A stretch of 64,000 bases of DNA from Streptomyces sp. A1277 (lineage in GTDB: Bacteria > Actinomycetota > Actinomycetes > Streptomycetales > Streptomycetaceae): the NCBI RefSeq assembly GCF_004795015.1, contig NZ_SSBI01000003.1:124001-188000 (forward strand). The letters run 5' to 3'. Shown piece by piece: positions 7,868-16,693 of the stretch; within the stretch, counting starts at the first letter, position 1, and every line of letters starts with the position of its first letter. A model generated the notes under the pieces. That model had not been told where the DNA came from, made no database searches, and saw only the letters and a list, made by a program, of their open reading frames with translations. A program made the translations under genes and the position numbers.

Positions 7868-10800
7868 GTGACCAAGCCGCCTTTCACGCACCTTCACGTC
7901 CACACGCAGTACTCGCTCCTGGACGGTGCCGCGCGGCTCAAGGACATGTTCAACGCGTGCAACGAGATGGGCATGTCCCATATCGCGATGACCGACCACG
8001 GCAACCTGCACGGGGCGTACGACTTCTTCCACTCGGCGCAGAAGGCGGACGTGACGCCGATCATCGGCATCGAGGCGTACGTCGCGCCCGAGTCGCGCAA
8101 GCACAAGCGGAAGATCCAGTGGGGGCAGCCGCACCAGAAGCGCGACGACGTCTCCGGTTCGGGTGGTTACACCCACAAGACGATCTGGGCGGCGAACGCG
8201 AAGGGGCTGCACAACCTCTTCAAGCTCTCCTCGGACGCCTACGCCGAGGGCTGGCTCCAGAAGTGGCCGCGTATGGACAAGGAGACCATCGCGCAGTGGT
8301 CCGAGGGCCTGATCGCGTCCACCGGCTGCCCCTCCGGCGAGGTCCAGACCAGGCTGCGGCTCGGCCAGTTCGACGAGGCGCTCAAGGCGGCCTCCGACTA
8401 CAAGGACATCTTCGGCGAGGGGCGCTACTTCCTGGAGCTGATGGACCACGGCATCGAGATCGAGCGCCGGGTCCGCGACGGGCTTCTGGAGATCGGCCGG
8501 AAGCTGGACATCCCGCCGCTCGTCACGAACGACTCGCACTACACGTACGCCTCCGAGGCGACCGCGCACGACGCCCTGCTCTGCATCCAGACCGGCAAGA
8601 ACCTCTCCGACCCGGACCGCTTCCGCTTCGACGGCACCGGCTACTACCTCAAGACCACGGACGAGATGTACGGCGTCGACTCTTCCGACGCCTGGCAGGA
8701 GGGGTGCGCCAACACCCTCCTGGTCGCCCAGCAGATCGACACCACCGGGATGTTCGAGAAGCGCGACCTGATGCCGAAGTTCGACATCCCCGAGGGCTAC
8801 ACGGAGATCACCTGGTTCCAGGAGGAGGTCCGGGTCGGGATGAACCGCCGTTTCCCGAACGGCGTCCCCGAGGACCGGCAGAAGCAGGTCGAGTACGAGA
8901 TGGACATCATCATCCAGATGGGGTTCCCGGGGTACTTCCTGGTCGTCGCCGACTTCATCATGTGGGCCAAGAACAACGGCATCGCCGTGGGCCCCGGCCG
9001 AGGTTCCGCGGCCGGTTCGATCGTCTCGTACGCGATGGGCATCACCGACCTCGACCCGATCGAGCACGGGCTGATCTTCGAACGCTTCCTCAACCCCGAG
9101 CGCGTCTCCATGCCCGACGTCGACATCGACTTCGACGAGCGCAGGCGCGTCGAGGTGATCCGGTACGTCACGGAGAAGTACGGCGCCGACAAGGTCGCCA
9201 TGATCGGCACCTACGGCAAGATCAAGGCCAAGAACGCCATCAAGGACTCCGCCCGCGTCCTCGGCTACCCGTACGCCATGGGCGACCGGCTCACCAAGGC
9301 CATGCCCGCCGACGTCCTCGGCAAGGGCATCGACCTCAACGGCATCACCGACCCCAACCACCCGCGCTACAGCGAGGCGGGCGAGATCCGGGGGATGTAC
9401 GAGAACGAGCCGGACGTCAAGAAGGTCATCGACACCGCGAAGGGCGTCGAGGGCCTGGTCCGGCAGATGGGCGTGCACGCCGCCGGCGTCATCATGTCCA
9501 GCGAACCGATCGTCGACCACGCCCCGGTCTGGGTGCGGCACACCGACGGCGTCACCATCACGCAGTGGGACTACCCGCAGTGCGAGTCGCTCGGCCTGCT
9601 GAAGATGGACTTCCTGGGGCTGCGCAACCTGACGATCATGGACGACGCCATCAAGATGGTGAAGTCCAACAAGGGCATCGACCTGGAGATGCTCGCCCTC
9701 CCGCTGGACGACCCCAAGACCTACGAGCTGCTCTGCCGCGGTGACACACTCGGCGTGTTCCAGTTCGACGGCGGCCCGATGCGCTCCCTGCTGCGCCAGA
9801 TGCAGCCCGACAACTTCGAGGACATTTCCGCCGTCTCGGCCCTCTACCGGCCGGGCCCGATGGGCATGAACTCGCACACGAACTACGCCGAGCGCAAGAA
9901 CGGCCGCCAGGAGATCACCCCGATCCACCCGGAGCTGGAGGAGCCCCTCAAGGAGGTCCTCGGCCTCACCTACGGCCTGATCGTGTACCAGGAGCAGGTG
10001 CAGAAGGCCGCCCAGATCGTCGCCGGCTACTCGCTCGGCGAGGCCGACATCCTGCGCCGCGTGATGGGCAAGAAGAAGCCCGAGGAGCTGGCCAAGAACT
10101 TCGTCCTCTTCGAGGCCGGCGCCAAGAAGAAGGGCTTCTCGGACGCGGCGATCAAGGCGCTGTGGGACGTGCTGGTCCCGTTCGCCGGGTACGCGTTCAA
10201 CAAGGCGCACTCCTCCGCGTACGGCCTGGTCACCTACTGGACCGCCTACCTCAAGGCGAACTACCCCGCCGAGTACATGGCGGCCCTGCTGACCTCGGTC
10301 AAGGACGACAAGGACAAGTCCGCGGTCTACCTCAACGAGTGCCGGCGCATGGGCATCAAGGTGCTCCCGCCGAACGTCAACGAGTCGGAGTCCAACTTCG
10401 CCGCGCAGGGTGACGACGTGATCCTCTTCGGGCTCACCGCCGTCCGCAACGTCGGCCAGAACGTCGTGGACTCGATCATCCGGTGCCGCAAGACGAAGGG
10501 GAAGTACAGCACCTTCCCCGACTTCCTGGACAAGGTCGAGGCGGTCGTCTGCAACAAGCGGACCGTGGAATCGCTCATCAAGGCCGGCGCCTTCGACGAG
10601 ATGGGCCACACCCGCAAGGGGCTCGTCGCCCACCACGAGCCCATGATCGACAACGTGGTGCAGGTCAAGCGCAAGGAGGCCGAGGGGCAGTTCGACCTCT
10701 TCGGCGGCGGCGAGGAGGACAGCGACGAGCCGGGCTTCGGGCTCGACGTCGAGTTCTCCGACATCGAGTGGGAGAAGTCCTACCTGCTGGCCCAGGAGCG

Positions 10801-11404
10801 CGAGATGCTCGGGCTCTACGTCTCCGACCACCCGCTCTTCGGCATCGAGCACGTCCTGAGCGACAAGTCGGACGCGGCGATCTCGCAGCTGACCGGCGGC
10901 GAGCACAGCGACGGCGCGATCGTCACCATCGGCGGCATCATCTCGGGCCTCCAGCGCAAGATGACCAAGCAGGGCAACGCCTGGGCCATCGCCACGGTGG
11001 AGGACCTGGCCGGTTCCATCGAGTGCATGTTCTTCCCGGCCACCTACCAGCTGGTCTCCACCCAGCTCGTCGAGGACACCGTCGTCTTCGTCAAGGGGCG
11101 CCTCGACAAGCGCGAGGACGTGCCGCGCCTGGTCGCCATGGAGATGCAGGTCCCCGACATCTCGAACGCGGGAACCAACGCGCCCGTGGTGCTGACCATC
11201 CCCACCGTCAAGATCACCCCGCCCATGGTCAGCCGGCTCGGCGAGGTGCTCAGCAGCCACCGGGGCGACACCGAGGTGCGCATCCGGCTCCAGGGTCCGC
11301 GCAAGACCACGGTCCTGCGGCTCGACCGGCACCGGGTGAAGCCCGACCCGGCGCTCTTCGGTGACCTGAAGGTGCTGCTCGGCCCGTCCTGCCTGGCCGG
11401 CTGA
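7868..11404 (+). CDS. dnaE: DNA polymerase III alpha subunit (replicative polymerase)
   Basis: The 1178-aa protein is the main replicative DNA polymerase, close to the usual DnaE length. The GTG start has GGAGG about nine bases upstream. Domains in order: a PHP domain (residues 1-280) with HLHVHTQYS and TDHGN metal motifs, which in actinobacteria can act as a proofreading nuclease; the palm and catalytic core with GRGSAAGS and the catalytic Asp motif PDVDIDF near residue 420; helix-hairpin-helix region; a clamp-binding-like QFDLF motif near residue 940; and an OB fold near 1000-1080. It is transcribed alone and ends at a strong hairpin. Confidence 0.97.
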   Translation: MTKPPFTHLHVHTQYSLLDGAARLKDMFNACNEMGMSHIAMTDHGNLHGAYDFFHSAQKADVTPIIGIEAYVAPESRKHKRKIQWGQPHQKRDDVSGSGGYTHKTIWAANAKGLHNLFKLSSDAYAEGWLQKWPRMDKETIAQWSEGLIASTGCPSGEVQTRLRLGQFDEALKAASDYKDIFGEGRYFLELMDHGIEIERRVRDGLLEIGRKLDIPPLVTNDSHYTYASEATAHDALLCIQTGKNLSDPDRFRFDGTGYYLKTTDEMYGVDSSDAWQEGCANTLLVAQQIDTTGMFEKRDLMPKFDIPEGYTEITWFQEEVRVGMNRRFPNGVPEDRQKQVEYEMDIIIQMGFPGYFLVVADFIMWAKNNGIAVGPGRGSAAGSIVSYAMGITDLDPIEHGLIFERFLNPERVSMPDVDIDFDERRRVEVIRYVTEKYGADKVAMIGTYGKIKAKNAIKDSARVLGYPYAMGDRLTKAMPADVLGKGIDLNGITDPNHPRYSEAGEIRGMYENEPDVKKVIDTAKGVEGLVRQMGVHAAGVIMSSEPIVDHAPVWVRHTDGVTITQWDYPQCESLGLLKMDFLGLRNLTIMDDAIKMVKSNKGIDLEMLALPLDDPKTYELLCRGDTLGVFQFDGGPMRSLLRQMQPDNFEDISAVSALYRPGPMGMNSHTNYAERKNGRQEITPIHPELEEPLKEVLGLTYGLIVYQEQVQKAAQIVAGYSLGEADILRRVMGKKKPEELAKNFVLFEAGAKKKGFSDAAIKALWDVLVPFAGYAFNKAHSSAYGLVTYWTAYLKANYPAEYMAALLTSVKDDKDKSAVYLNECRRMGIKVLPPNVNESESNFAAQGDDVILFGLTAVRNVGQNVVDSIIRCRKTKGKYSTFPDFLDKVEAVVCNKRTVESLIKAGAFDEMGHTRKGLVAHHEPMIDNVVQVKRKEAEGQFDLFGGGEEDSDEPGFGLDVEFSDIEWEKSYLLAQEREMLGLYVSDHPLFGIEHVLSDKSDAAISQLTGGEHSDGAIVTIGGIISGLQRKMTKQGNAWAIATVEDLAGSIECMFFPATYQLVSTQLVEDTVVFVKGRLDKREDVPRLVAMEMQVPDISNAGTNAPVVLTIPTVKITPPMVSRLGEVLSSHRGDTEVRIRLQGPRKTTVLRLDRHRVKPDPALFGDLKVLLGPSCLAG

Positions 11405-11416
11405 GCACAGACGTAC

Positions 11417-11454
11417 GAGAGGGGCGGCTCCGCTTGCGCGGGGCCGCCCCTCTC
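11417..11454. terminator. dnaE terminator, bidirectional hairpin
   Basis: Twelve-base perfect arms (gagaggggcggc / gccgcccctctc) flank a 14-base loop, 12 bases after the dnaE stop. The small gene at 11492-11671 runs toward it from the other side, so the hairpin can serve both. Confidence 0.85.
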
Positions 11455-11491
11455 GGTCCTACCGGCCTGTGGCCGTACCGGAAGAGTCCGG

Positions 11492-11671
11492 TCAGTTGTG
11501 GCCGAAGCGCCGCTGATGCTTACGCGCAACATCGGCAGGGCTGCCCTGGGACTGCGCCTGCGGCTGGTTCTGTGACTCGAAAGCCGTCGAACGAGCCTCC
11601 TGCGCACCGCGCTCCGCCTGCGAAGCGCGGTCCTGCTGGCTGCCCTGCTTGCGGTTCTTGTTCTTGGCCAT
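11492..11671 (-). CDS. Small hydrophilic conserved protein, 59 aa
   Basis: The ATG has an excellent ribosome site (AGGAGG) about seven bases upstream, which supports this as a real gene. The product begins MAKNKNRKQ and is rich in Gln, Arg, Lys, Ser and Ala, with no Cys and no hydrophobic segment. The composition suggests a small, disordered, perhaps nucleic-acid-associated or stress-related protein, but there is no recognised domain. It stands alone between dnaE and the NYN gene, with its own upstream region that is AT-rich for this genome (around 11715-11740). Confidence 0.75.
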   Translation of the reverse strand: MAKNKNRKQGSQQDRASQAERGAQEARSTAFESQNQPQAQSQGSPADVARKHQRRFGHN

Positions 11672-11772
11672 GGTGTTCCTCCTGTAAGGACTCTCGGGGC
11701 CAGGACCAACGTCAGATTCACATAATCGGATAAACATCGCATGTCGGGGCATTACCGTGCGTAGTGACGGGG

Positions 11773-11778
11773 TATGAT
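11773..11778 (+). promoter_or_regulatory. Candidate -10 element for the NYN-domain gene
   Basis: A TATGAT hexamer stands in the 231-base region between the divergent small gene and the NYN gene, with ATTACC 16 bases before it as a poor -35. If used, the transcript has a leader of about 120 bases. Confidence 0.35.
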
Positions 11779-11902
11779 GCGCGCTTTTCCCGATCCGCCA
11801 CGCCGATGATCGAGTTCCGGCCGTCAACCCAGGCGCGGTCGGGCAGACTCGAAGGAACCTTTTGAAAACCCGATCCCGAATTCCTGGAAGAGGGTGGAAC
11901 GC

Positions 11903-13189
11903 GTGGACCGTTGCGTCGTCCTGGTGGACGCCGGCTATCTGCTGGGCGCAGCCGCGAGTCTGCTGGCAGGAGAGCCCGCCCGGTCCCGCATCACCGTCGA
12001 CCACGCGGCCCTCATCCAGCAGCTGCGCGAACGGGCCGAGGCCGACACCGAACAGCCGCTGCTGCGGATCTACTGGTTCGACGGCGCCCCCGACCGCGTA
12101 CCGCAGCCCGAACACCGGCGGCTGCGCGTCATGCCGCGGGTCACGGTCCGCCTGGGAGCGCTCACCCGCAGTGACGGGCGCTGGGCGCAGAAGGGCGTCG
12201 ACGCGGCCATGCACGCCGAACTCACCGAGCTGGCGCGCAACCGGGCCTGCTCCGACGTGGTCCTGGTGACCGGCGACGGCGACCTGCTGCCCGGCCTGAT
12301 GTCCGCCAAGGAGCACGGAGTCGCCGTCCATCTCTGGGCCGTCCAGGCCGCCGACGGCGACTACAACCAGTCCGAGGACCTGGTGGCCGAGGCCGACGAG
12401 CGCCGCGTCCTGGACCGGGCCTGGATCACCCAGGCGGTCCGGGCCAAGGAGACCGGCGGTGCCTGCGCCCCGGCGCCCGTGACGCGCCCCGACATCGCCG
12501 CGATCCTGTCCGCGCCGCTGCCCGAATCGGCCCTCGCCGCCTCCGCCGAGCGCGCCTCCCGGGCCGCGCGGGCCGAAGCCGCCCGTACCGAGGAAGCGGC
12601 CCCAGCGCCCGACGAGAGCACCGCCGCCGCGCCCCCGCACAGCCACGGCGGCAAGGGCGTCCCCACCCCGAAGGACCTCGCCGGCACCCTGCGCGGTCCC
12701 GCCGGCCAGCCGGACCGGCACCCCGCCCCGCAGCCCGCGGGCGCGACCCTGCGCTGGTCCTCCGACCGGGGCTGGGTGGAGCGCGGCGGCCTGGGCGAAC
12801 CCGCCGAGACCGCATCCCTGCCCACGCTCGCCCAGCTCACCAGCGCCGAACAGCGCTGGGCCGACCGCGAGGAGGACATCACCACGGTCGGCGGCGACCC
12901 CTTCGAGGTGGGCCAGGTCTTCGCCCGGCGCTGGATGGAGCGGCTGCCCGAGACCGTCCACCTGCAGAAGCTCTCCACCCTCTACCCCCGCATCCCGCAC
13001 CGCATCGACGGCGAACTGCTGCGGTACGCGGCACGCTTCGGGCTCCTCGCCCACAAGGACGACCAGATCGACGAGCACGACCGGTACGCGATCCGGGCCG
13101 GGTTCTGGCGCGAGATCGACGTCCGGGCGGCGGCCGACCACGCACCGGCGGCGGAGAAGGCGGGGAGGTCGAGTTCCGCAGGGGACTGA
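11903..13189 (+). CDS. NYN-domain protein (PIN-like ribonuclease fold)
   Basis: The protein is about 428 aa. Its N-terminal 150 residues form a NYN domain: VVLVDAGYLLG with the first acidic ligand at Asp9, the GVDAAMHAEL segment, and VTGDGDLLPGL near residues 122-132, followed by GVAVHLWAV. NYN domains resemble PIN nucleases and usually cut RNA. A Pro/Ala-rich linker follows, then a conserved C-terminal helical region with GGDPFEVGQVFARRWMERL. I prefer GTG 11903 (GAGG nine bases upstream) over GTG 11894, which abuts the ribosome site. RNA target unknown. It stands alone. Confidence 0.85.
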   Translation: MDRCVVLVDAGYLLGAAASLLAGEPARSRITVDHAALIQQLRERAEADTEQPLLRIYWFDGAPDRVPQPEHRRLRVMPRVTVRLGALTRSDGRWAQKGVDAAMHAELTELARNRACSDVVLVTGDGDLLPGLMSAKEHGVAVHLWAVQAADGDYNQSEDLVAEADERRVLDRAWITQAVRAKETGGACAPAPVTRPDIAAILSAPLPESALAASAERASRAARAEAARTEEAAPAPDESTAAAPPHSHGGKGVPTPKDLAGTLRGPAGQPDRHPAPQPAGATLRWSSDRGWVERGGLGEPAETASLPTLAQLTSAEQRWADREEDITTVGGDPFEVGQVFARRWMERLPETVHLQKLSTLYPRIPHRIDGELLRYAARFGLLAHKDDQIDEHDRYAIRAGFWREIDVRAAADHAPAAEKAGRSSSAGD

Positions 13190-13313
13190 GTCCGCGTTCG
13201 TTCCCCCCAAGGGATGTCCGAGAAACCTTTCCGGCCGCTCAACCCTCCCGCTGTCTGCCGCGTTGATGTCCGATCGGTGCGGCCCCGGGCGTAATGCCGG
13301 TCCCCGGACCCCG

Positions 13314-13319
13314 TACCCT
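13314..13319 (+). promoter_or_regulatory. -10-like hexamer for a leaderless ABC transporter gene
   Basis: TACCCT lies 9-14 bases before the GTG at 13328, and no ribosome site precedes that codon. This is the pattern expected for a leaderless transcript. Confidence 0.4.
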
Positions 13320-13327
13320 CGTACCTC

Positions 13328-14344
13328 GTGAGTACGGGGACAGCACAGGCGCCGACAACGACCGGCACCGTGTGCGCGGTGCGTGACCTGGTGAAGACCT
13401 ACCCCCCGGCCCGGGGCCGCCGCGGCACGCCCGCGACCCCGGAAGTGCGCGCCACCGACGGCATCAGCCTCGACGTCCGGCGCGGCGAGATCTTCGGGCT
13501 GCTCGGCCCCAACGGTGCCGGGAAGTCCACCCTCGTACGGCAGCTCACCGGTCTCATGCGGCCCGACTCCGGCAGCGTCGACATGCTGGGCCACGACCTC
13601 GTACGCCACCCCGAGCGGGCCTCCCGGCTGATCGGCTACCTCGGGCAGGAGTCCACCGCGCTGGACGAGCTGACCGTCGCCCTCGCCGCCGAGACCACCG
13701 GGCGGCTGCGCGGGCTCCCGGTGCGCGAGGCCCGGGCCGAGCGCGACGCCGTCCTGGACGAACTCGGCCTCGCCGACATCGCCGGCCGGCCCCTGAAGAA
13801 GCTCTCCGGCGGCCAGCGGCGGCTGGCCTGCGTGGCCGCCGCGCTCGTCGGGGAGCGTCCCGTGCTCGTCCTGGACGAACCGACGACCGGCATGGACCCG
13901 GTGGCCCGGCGCGCCGTCTGGGCCGCCGTCGACCGCAGGCGCGCCGAGCGCGGTGCGACGGTCCTGCTGGTCACCCACAACGTCATCGAGGCCGAGACCG
14001 TCCTCGACCGCGTCGCCGTCCTCGAACGCGGCAAGGTCATCGCCTGCGACACCCCCGCCGGGCTCAAGGAGCGCGTCGCCGGCGAGGTCCGGGTCGAGCT
14101 GGTGTGGCGCGAACGCGCCCCGCTGGAGATCCCCGAGGTCGCGGCCCTGCGCGCCTGCGCGCAGGAGTCCGGGCGCCGCTGGGCGCTGCGGCTCGCGCCC
14201 GACGAGGCCCGGGCGGCGGTCGCCGCGGTGACCGGTGGCGCGGCCTTCGCCGCGCTCGACGACTTCAGCCTGGCGACGCCGAGCCTGGAAGACGTCTACC
14301 TCGCCCTCGGCGGCGGCGCGACCAAGGGACTGGTGAAGGCATGA
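13328..14344 (+). CDS. ABC transporter ATP-binding protein, drug-export type
   Basis: The 338-aa ATPase has a full set of motifs: Walker A GPNGAGKST (about residues 60-68), signature LSGGQRRLACV near 160, Walker B VLVLDEPTTGMD near 181, and the switch LLVTHN. The C-terminal extension after residue 240 is the type seen in DrrA-like export ATPases. It pairs with the permease gene that overlaps its stop by 4 bases. The likely role is export of a lipophilic compound or a lipid; the substrate is unknown. No ribosome site is seen before the GTG start, and a TACCCT hexamer suggests a leaderless mRNA. Confidence 0.92.
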   Translation: MSTGTAQAPTTTGTVCAVRDLVKTYPPARGRRGTPATPEVRATDGISLDVRRGEIFGLLGPNGAGKSTLVRQLTGLMRPDSGSVDMLGHDLVRHPERASRLIGYLGQESTALDELTVALAAETTGRLRGLPVREARAERDAVLDELGLADIAGRPLKKLSGGQRRLACVAAALVGERPVLVLDEPTTGMDPVARRAVWAAVDRRRAERGATVLLVTHNVIEAETVLDRVAVLERGKVIACDTPAGLKERVAGEVRVELVWRERAPLEIPEVAALRACAQESGRRWALRLAPDEARAAVAAVTGGAAFAALDDFSLATPSLEDVYLALGGGATKGLVKA

Positions 14345-15126
14345 GCGCCATCGGTGCGGTGGCCGGGGCAGAGGCGGCACTCGCGCCCAGGGCCCGGCTG
14401 TTCCCCTCGCTCGCGGCCGTCTACCGGGCCCAGCTCTCCCGGGCCCGGGTGGCCCGCATCCCGCTGCTGTTCGTCGCGACGTTCCAGTCCGTAGGGATCA
14501 TGGTCCTGATGCGCGGGGTCGTGGACGGCGGCTCCGAGGCGCGGGCCGTCGTGGCCGGGTCCAGCGTCCTGGTCGTCGCCTTCGTCGCCCTGAACCTGCT
14601 CGCCCAGTACTTCGGGCAGCTGAGGGCCGGCGGGGGCCTCGACCACTACGCGACCCTGCCGGTGCCGCCCGCCGCCGTGGTGCTCGGCGCGGCCGGGGCG
14701 TACGCCTCCTTCACCGTGCCCGGCACCATCGTCACCGCCGTCACCGGCAGCGTGCTGTTCGGGCTGCCGATGGTCCACCTCTGGGTGCTCGTCGCCGTCG
14801 TCCCGCTCTCCGGGGCGGCGCTCTCCGGCCTCGGCGCCGCCCTCGGGCTCCTCGCGCCGCGCCAGGAACTCGCCACGCTGCTGGGGCAGCTGGGCATGTC
14901 CGCCGCGCTGCTGCTGGGCATCCTGCCCGCCGACCGGCTGCCGGGGCCGATCGGCTGGGCGCGCGATCTGCTGCCGTCCACGTACGGGGTCGAGGCGCTC
15001 TCCCGGTCCTTCGACGCCCACCCCGACTGGGCGGTCGTCGCCCTCGACCTGGCCGTCTGCGCCGTCGTCGGCGTGCTCTCGCTCGCCGTGGCCACCTGGG
15101 CGTACCGCAGGGCAGCGGTCCGGTGA
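14341..15126 (+). CDS. ABC-2 type transporter permease
   Basis: The 261-aa protein has about six membrane segments and the layout of an ABC-2 permease of DrrB type, with the conserved pair of cytoplasm-facing helices around FGQLRAGGGLDHYATLPV and the final YGVEALSRSF loop before the last segment. The ATG start overlaps the ATPase stop codon (ATGA), so the two are made together as a half-transporter pair that probably works as a dimer. The next gene, a membrane protein, starts 34 bases downstream on the same strand. Confidence 0.9.
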   Translation: MSAIGAVAGAEAALAPRARLFPSLAAVYRAQLSRARVARIPLLFVATFQSVGIMVLMRGVVDGGSEARAVVAGSSVLVVAFVALNLLAQYFGQLRAGGGLDHYATLPVPPAAVVLGAAGAYASFTVPGTIVTAVTGSVLFGLPMVHLWVLVAVVPLSGAALSGLGAALGLLAPRQELATLLGQLGMSAALLLGILPADRLPGPIGWARDLLPSTYGVEALSRSFDAHPDWAVVALDLAVCAVVGVLSLAVATWAYRRAAVR

Positions 15127-15160
15127 GGCGCGGCGGGCGGGCGCCTGGCACGATGGCACG

Positions 15161-15952
15161 GTGACCGCACCTCTGACGCCGCCGCACCGGCCCTCGTCCG
15201 ACGACCACCACGACTGGCAGAAGCCGCCGGCCGGGGGCGGGCCCTTCGACCCCCGCGGCCCCCACTGGGCCCCTTCGGAGGCGGAGCACGGGAGCGACCT
15301 GGGCGCGGACCTGCGCCGGGCGGGCGTCGCCGCGGCGGCGGTGACCGTCGCGGGCGTGCTGATGGGGCTCCTGTGGCTGTGGCTGGCTCCCCGGGTGCCG
15401 CTCGTCTCCGACAACACGGCGGTCTTCCTCAGCGACAGCGAGGGCGAGGAGGCGATCGGGGCCGACGGCACGTTCGCCCTGCTCGGGCTGGCGTTCGGGG
15501 CGGTCTCGGGGGCCCTGGTCTTCTGGTTCCAGCGGCGCGGCGGAATCCTGCTGTCCCTCGGGCTCGGGGTGGGCAGTGTGCTCGGGCCGGTGCTGGCCTG
15601 GCAGGTCGGGACGCGGCTGGGACCGACGGACGACGTGGTGGCCCATGCGCGTGAGGTCGGCAAGGGCGTGATCTTCGATGCGCCGCTGGAGCTGCACGCG
15701 AAGGGGGCGTTGCTGGCCTGGGGGCTGGCGGCGATGGCGGTGCATCTGGGGGTTACGGCGGTGTTCGGGCCGCGGGAGTTCGAGGGGGAGTGGGGGGCCT
15801 ACGCGGGGGGTTGGGGGGCGACTGCGCCTTCGGCGCCTTCGGCGCCGGCGTCTGGGGCGGCTGGGTCGTCCGGGGCGGCTGGGTCTGGGCCGGCGTCTGG
15901 GGCGGCTGGGTCGTCCGGGGCGGCTGGGTCTGGGCCGGCTACGGGGGGTTGA
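15161..15952 (+). CDS. DUF2567-like membrane protein with repetitive C-terminal tail
   Basis: The 263-aa protein has a hydrophilic N-terminus (1-45), then four hydrophobic segments at about 51-72, 106-126, 130-150 and 185-205. Between the first two lies an acidic stretch with SDSEGEEAIGADGTF, as in actinobacterial DUF2567 proteins; I make that link from memory and with moderate confidence. The last 50 residues are low-complexity Ala/Ser/Gly and are encoded in part by two perfect copies of a 45-base repeat. Function unknown. It follows the ABC permease by 34 bases and may be co-transcribed. Confidence 0.7.
   Translation: MTAPLTPPHRPSSDDHHDWQKPPAGGGPFDPRGPHWAPSEAEHGSDLGADLRRAGVAAAAVTVAGVLMGLLWLWLAPRVPLVSDNTAVFLSDSEGEEAIGADGTFALLGLAFGAVSGALVFWFQRRGGILLSLGLGVGSVLGPVLAWQVGTRLGPTDDVVAHAREVGKGVIFDAPLELHAKGALLAWGLAAMAVHLGVTAVFGPREFEGEWGAYAGGWGATAPSAPSAPASGAAGSSGAAGSGPASGAAGSSGAAGSGPATGG
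15846..15935 (+). repeat. Two perfect tandem copies of a 45-base coding repeat
   Basis: Each copy starts cggcgtctggggcggctggg and adds 15 residues (a Ser/Gly/Ala block containing GAAGSSGAAG) to the tail of the DUF2567-like protein. Perfect identity suggests recent duplication, and the copy number probably varies between strains. Confidence 0.9.
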
Positions 15953-16020
15953 AGGGCGCTGCGCGGGGCTTTTCCCCTACCCGCCCCTTCCCGAAACCGG
16001 GGCTCCGCCCCGGGCCCCGG

Positions 16021-16128
16021 TCCTCAATCGCCGGACGGGCTGGAAGTGGTCGGACGGGCTGGGAGCGGCCGGACGGGCTGGGAGCGGCCGGACGGGCTGG
16101 ATTTTCCAGCTCGTCCGGCGATTGAGGA
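16021..16128. repeat. Dispersed intergenic repeat forming a long hairpin, with internal 19-base repeats
   Basis: The left end reads tcctcaatcgccggacgggc and the right end (16106-16128) is its near inverse, ending gtccggcgattgagga. Between them stand two full copies and one partial copy of a 19-base unit starting cggacgggctggg at 16051, 16070 and 16089. Upstream (about 15985-16020) is a GC hairpin with ggggctccgcccc. The same 21-base core recurs at 36704-36724. The element lies between convergent genes and can act as a terminator. Such elements are common between Streptomyces genes. Confidence 0.85.
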
Positions 16129-16164
16129 CGGAACCGGGGCGTCGGAGGGCGGGGGCCTCTCGGA

Positions 16165-16668
16165 CTACGGGCGCCCGATCTCCGCGAACACCGCCCCCGT
16201 CAGCGCCGCCAGGTCCTCGGGGGACAGTTCCACCTCCAGGCCCCGGCGGCCCGCCGACACGCAGATCGTCGCGTGGGTGCGGGCCGACGCGTCCAGGACC
16301 GTGGGGAGGCGTTTGCGTTGGCCCAGGGGGGAGATTCCGCCCCGTACGTAGCCCGTGGTGCGTTCCGCCGCGGCCGGGTCCGCCATCGTGGCGCGTTTGC
16401 CGCCCACCGCCGAGGCCAGGGCCTTGAGGTCGAGGGAGCCGGCCACCGGGACCACCGCCACCGTCAGACGGCCGTCCACGTCGGCCACCAGGGTCTTGAA
16501 GACGCGGTCGGGGGAGACGCCCAGGGCTTCGGCCGCCTCCTCGCCGTAGGACGGGGACGCGGGGTCGTGCTCGTAGGCGTGCACCGTGAACGTGGTGCCC
16601 GCCGCGGTCAGGGCGACCGTGGCGGGGGTGCCGCCGGACTGGGCCTGCTTCTTCTGCTTCTTCGCCAC
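16165..16668 (-). CDS. ybaK: Cys-tRNA(Pro)/Cys-tRNA(Cys) deacylase, YbaK/EbsC family
   Basis: The 167-aa protein matches the YbaK family, which hydrolyses mischarged Cys-tRNA(Pro). Family features include FTVHAYEHDP near the N-terminus, the VFKTLVADVDGRL strand with the conserved Lys that is essential in YbaK, and GYVRGGISPLGQRKRLPTVL, which forms the tRNA-acceptor pocket. The GTG start has GGAGAA about nine bases upstream. It lies 25 bases after the LON-domain gene, in a minus-strand run that begins near 18480. The dispersed hairpin repeat lies just downstream of its stop. Confidence 0.93.
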   Translation of the reverse strand: MAKKQKKQAQSGGTPATVALTAAGTTFTVHAYEHDPASPSYGEEAAEALGVSPDRVFKTLVADVDGRLTVAVVPVAGSLDLKALASAVGGKRATMADPAAAERTTGYVRGGISPLGQRKRLPTVLDASARTHATICVSAGRRGLEVELSPEDLAALTGAVFAEIGRP

Positions 16669-16693
16669 GGGGCGCGGTTCTCCGGTCGCTCGG

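Noticed and set aside
6905..11332. A 1475-codon open frame on the minus strand across dnaE
   Set aside because: It is a GC-rich antisense shadow of dnaE; only its last 240 or so codons (6905-7642) form a plausible membrane protein gene.
15678..16427. Long frames across the repeat region and the YbaK gene
   Set aside because: They are low-complexity Arg/Gly/Pro translations of GC repeats; the real genes end at 15952 and 16165.
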